DNA of 64,000 bases from Mytilus trossulus. Taxonomy: Eukaryota > Mollusca > Bivalvia > Mytilida > Mytilidae. Under the pieces are notes generated by a model, which saw only the letters and a list, made by a program, of their open reading frames with translations, searched no databases and was not told the DNA's origin. The stretch is taken from NCBI RefSeq assembly GCF_036588685.1, contig NW_026963296.1, positions 3,224,001 to 3,288,000 on the forward strand, given 5' to 3'. Positions 61,900 through 64,000 of this stretch are shown here, one piece after another. Position numbers and translations under genes: made by a program. Within the stretch, counting starts at the first letter, position 1. Each line of letters starts with the position of its first letter.

Positions 61900-62790
61900 T
61901 TAGCAACATCTACTATCATGACATTACGCTTTGTTGCGAACGTCTTTTTGATGGACGGAATACATTTAAGGTCCTCTTGTAACAATATTACATACAACTG
62001 ACCTTCTTTGCTTCCCCATCATGTGAAGGAACTGACTCCGAATCTATTTCTGCAAAGGGCGATATCGTAACTCCTATACAGGAAAGTTACAGATCTAAAT
62101 ATATGTTGCTCACGTGACACTGATTAGGACGGAAACCTCGAGCAGTAACGTTCGCAAAAAATAAAACAGCCAATGATATTGATTCCTCCAGTCCTTTGAC
62201 CCCCTTACGTCATCCAAATTTAATATGATTGCTATTTTCAATTATTTATAAAACCCGGGATAAAAATAACTACAATGGCCTGTCTGAGAACCAACAAGAA
62301 AATTGCGATCCTGACATACCACAATGGACGGAAAAGATGTGACGTTAGCAACAATATTATTAAATTACCTTTTTTAGCCTTTACCAAAAAAAATCTGCCT
62401 TAAAGTTATGATTAAAACACAAAAGAAGACTTTTTATTAAAATATAAGTCCATGTTATTAGGCTCAACTTATAAATAATACTTCAAAATTCCACTCCAAA
62501 TAAGCTGGATGTCAGTAAAGTAGGTCATGATGTCTATTCCATGTCCAATATTTTGAAATTGAAAACCCTCTAATTCTAACAAAAAACACAAACACAGAGT
62601 AATTTTTATTTTTATTTACTCAGAAAGACACATTTTATTCAATAACATAATGCATTACTCCATTACACAGTCTGTTTCACAGTTTCAGCAATTGCTTTTT
62701 TGATGGATACAAAAAAACAATAATTCCTTCTTATTGTAAAATCTGCCATAAGACAAAATAATATTTCTCAAAATTTGTGATTTATAAAAA
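61900..62790. other. Non-coding stretch
   Basis: Short repeats of ACGTTAGCAAC/GCTAACGTGACC type at 61480, 62145 and 62342. A minus-strand segment near 62015-62080 has splice-like edges but no long open frame. No exon called. Confidence 0.45.
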
Positions 62791-62792
62791 AA

Positions 62793-64000
62793 CTAGAGGC
62801 TCTAAAGAGCCTGTGTCGCTCACCTTGGTGTATGTGCATATTAAACAAAGGACACAAATGGATTCATGACAAAATTGTATTTTGGTGATGGTGATGTGTT
62901 TGGAGTTCTTACTTTACTGAACGATTTTGCTTCTTACAATAATATCTATAATGAACTTTGCCCATTAGTAACAGAGAACTATATTTGGTAAAAATTACAT
63001 AAATTTACCAAATTAATAAAAAAATTGTTAAAAATTGACTATAAAGGGCAATAACTCCTTAAGGGGTCAATTGACCATTTAGGTCACGTTGACTTATTTG
63101 TAGATCTTACTTTGCTGAACATTATTGCTGTTTACAGTTTATCGCTATCTATAATAGTATTCAAGATAACCAAAAACGGCAAAATTTCTTTAAAATTTTC
63201 CAATTGGAGGGCAGCAACCAAACAACCAGTTGTCCAATTCATCTGAAAAATTCAGGGCAGATAGATATTGACTTGATTAACAATTAAACTTCTTGTCAGA
63301 TTTGCTCTAAATGCTTTGCTTTCATAGTTATAAGCCAAAAACTGCATTTTACCCCTATGTTCTATTTTTAGCCATGGCGGTCATCTTGGTTGAATGGCCA
63401 GGTCATCGGACACATTTTTCAAACTAGATACCCCAAAGATGATTGTGGCCTAGTAGTTTCAGTGGAGATTTTTGTAAAAGATTACTAAGATTTATGAAAA
63501 ATGGTTAAAAATTGACTATAAAGGGCAATAACTCCTAAAGGGGTCAACTGACCATTTCAGTCATGTTGACTTATTTGTAAAACTAACTTTGCTGAACATT
63601 ATTGATGTTTACAGTTTATCTCTATCTATAATAATATTCAAGATAATAACCAAAAACAGCAAAATTTCCTCAAAATTAACAATTGAAAATTTCAGGGCAG
63701 ATAGATCTTGACCTGATAAACATTTTTATACCATGTCAGATTTCCTCAAAATGCTTTGGTTTTTGAGTTATAAGCCAAAAACTGCATTTTACCCCTATGT
63801 TCTATTTGTAGCCATGGCGGCCATCTTGGTTGGTTGACCAGGTCACGCCACACATTTTTTAAACTAGATACCCCAAAGATGATTGTGGCCAAGTTTGGAT
63901 TAATTTGGCCCAGTAGTTTCAGAGGAGAAGATTTTTGTAAAAGATTACTTTAATTTACGAAAAATGGTTAAAAATTGACTATAAAGGGCAATAACTCCTA
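62793..64000 (+). repeat. Dispersed repeat, GAGGCTCT family, runs off the window
   Basis: Starts AGAGGCTCTAAAGAGCCTGT then CGCTCACCTTGG. GCCATGGCGGYCATCTTGGT occurs at 63372 and 63811 and AAATTGACTATAAAGGGCAA three times, so it has at least two internal sub-units and continues past 64000. Confidence 0.8.

Noticed and set aside
62015-62082. Possible additional MTMR9 exon (splice-like edges, AAAGAAG then GTCAGT)
   Set aside because: All three frames give stops or no myotubularin-like residues; only a 5' untranslated exon would fit, and nothing supports that.

Overview
This is a eukaryotic window, very probably from a bivalve mollusc and most likely a mussel (Mytilidae). The DNA is AT-rich, genes are split into short exons with GT-AG boundaries, and most of the window is dispersed repeats and minisatellites of the kind I associate with mussel genomes. 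I see no prokaryotic gene organisation, and the species assignment is inference.

Only two protein genes can be supported, both on the minus strand and both running off the window. (1) An ankyrin-repeat gene has eight recognisable exons: 22768-22745 (ATG), 19338-19255, 16564-16466, 15902-15804, 15244-15146, 14519-14412, 9866-9795 and 5636-5585. Reading frame and splice phase agree across all of them, and the 3' part lies left of the window. Three of its exons (33 codons each, phase 0) sit in a ~660-bp exon+intron tandem duplication. (2) The 3' half of MTMR9, the catalytically dead myotubularin partner, has exons 59382-59253, 57495-57393, 54508-54371, 49948-49864, 49118-49049, 48200-48101, 47710-47583 and 46454-46370 (TGA stop). 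Two of these exons carry single-base frame breaks.

Layout. 1-9.5 kb: dispersed repeats, including a three-level nest of elements and a truncated SINE. 9.8-22.8 kb: the ankyrin gene, whose introns hold large minisatellites (29 bp, 55 bp and 38 bp units). 22.8-46 kb: repeats between the genes, with minisatellites, two decayed LINEs, a SINE, a 2.1-kb inverted-repeat element, a long foldback element beside a telomere-like tract, and a decayed Penelope-like retroelement interrupted by a dimer of a hammerhead-ribozyme unit. 46-59.4 kb: MTMR9, with several tandem arrays that are visibly made from its own exon edges. 59.5-64 kb: tandem and dispersed repeats.

The most interesting signals are: (a) four hammerhead ribozyme motifs in two sequence families, one with compensatory changes in two stems, one with an apparent empty site nearby, and two in a tandem dimer inside a Penelope-type reverse transcriptase; (b) repeated formation of tandem arrays from exon-intron junctions, three times in MTMR9 and once in the ankyrin gene; (c) a 29-bp array whose three forward frames encode the same 29-residue peptide repeat.
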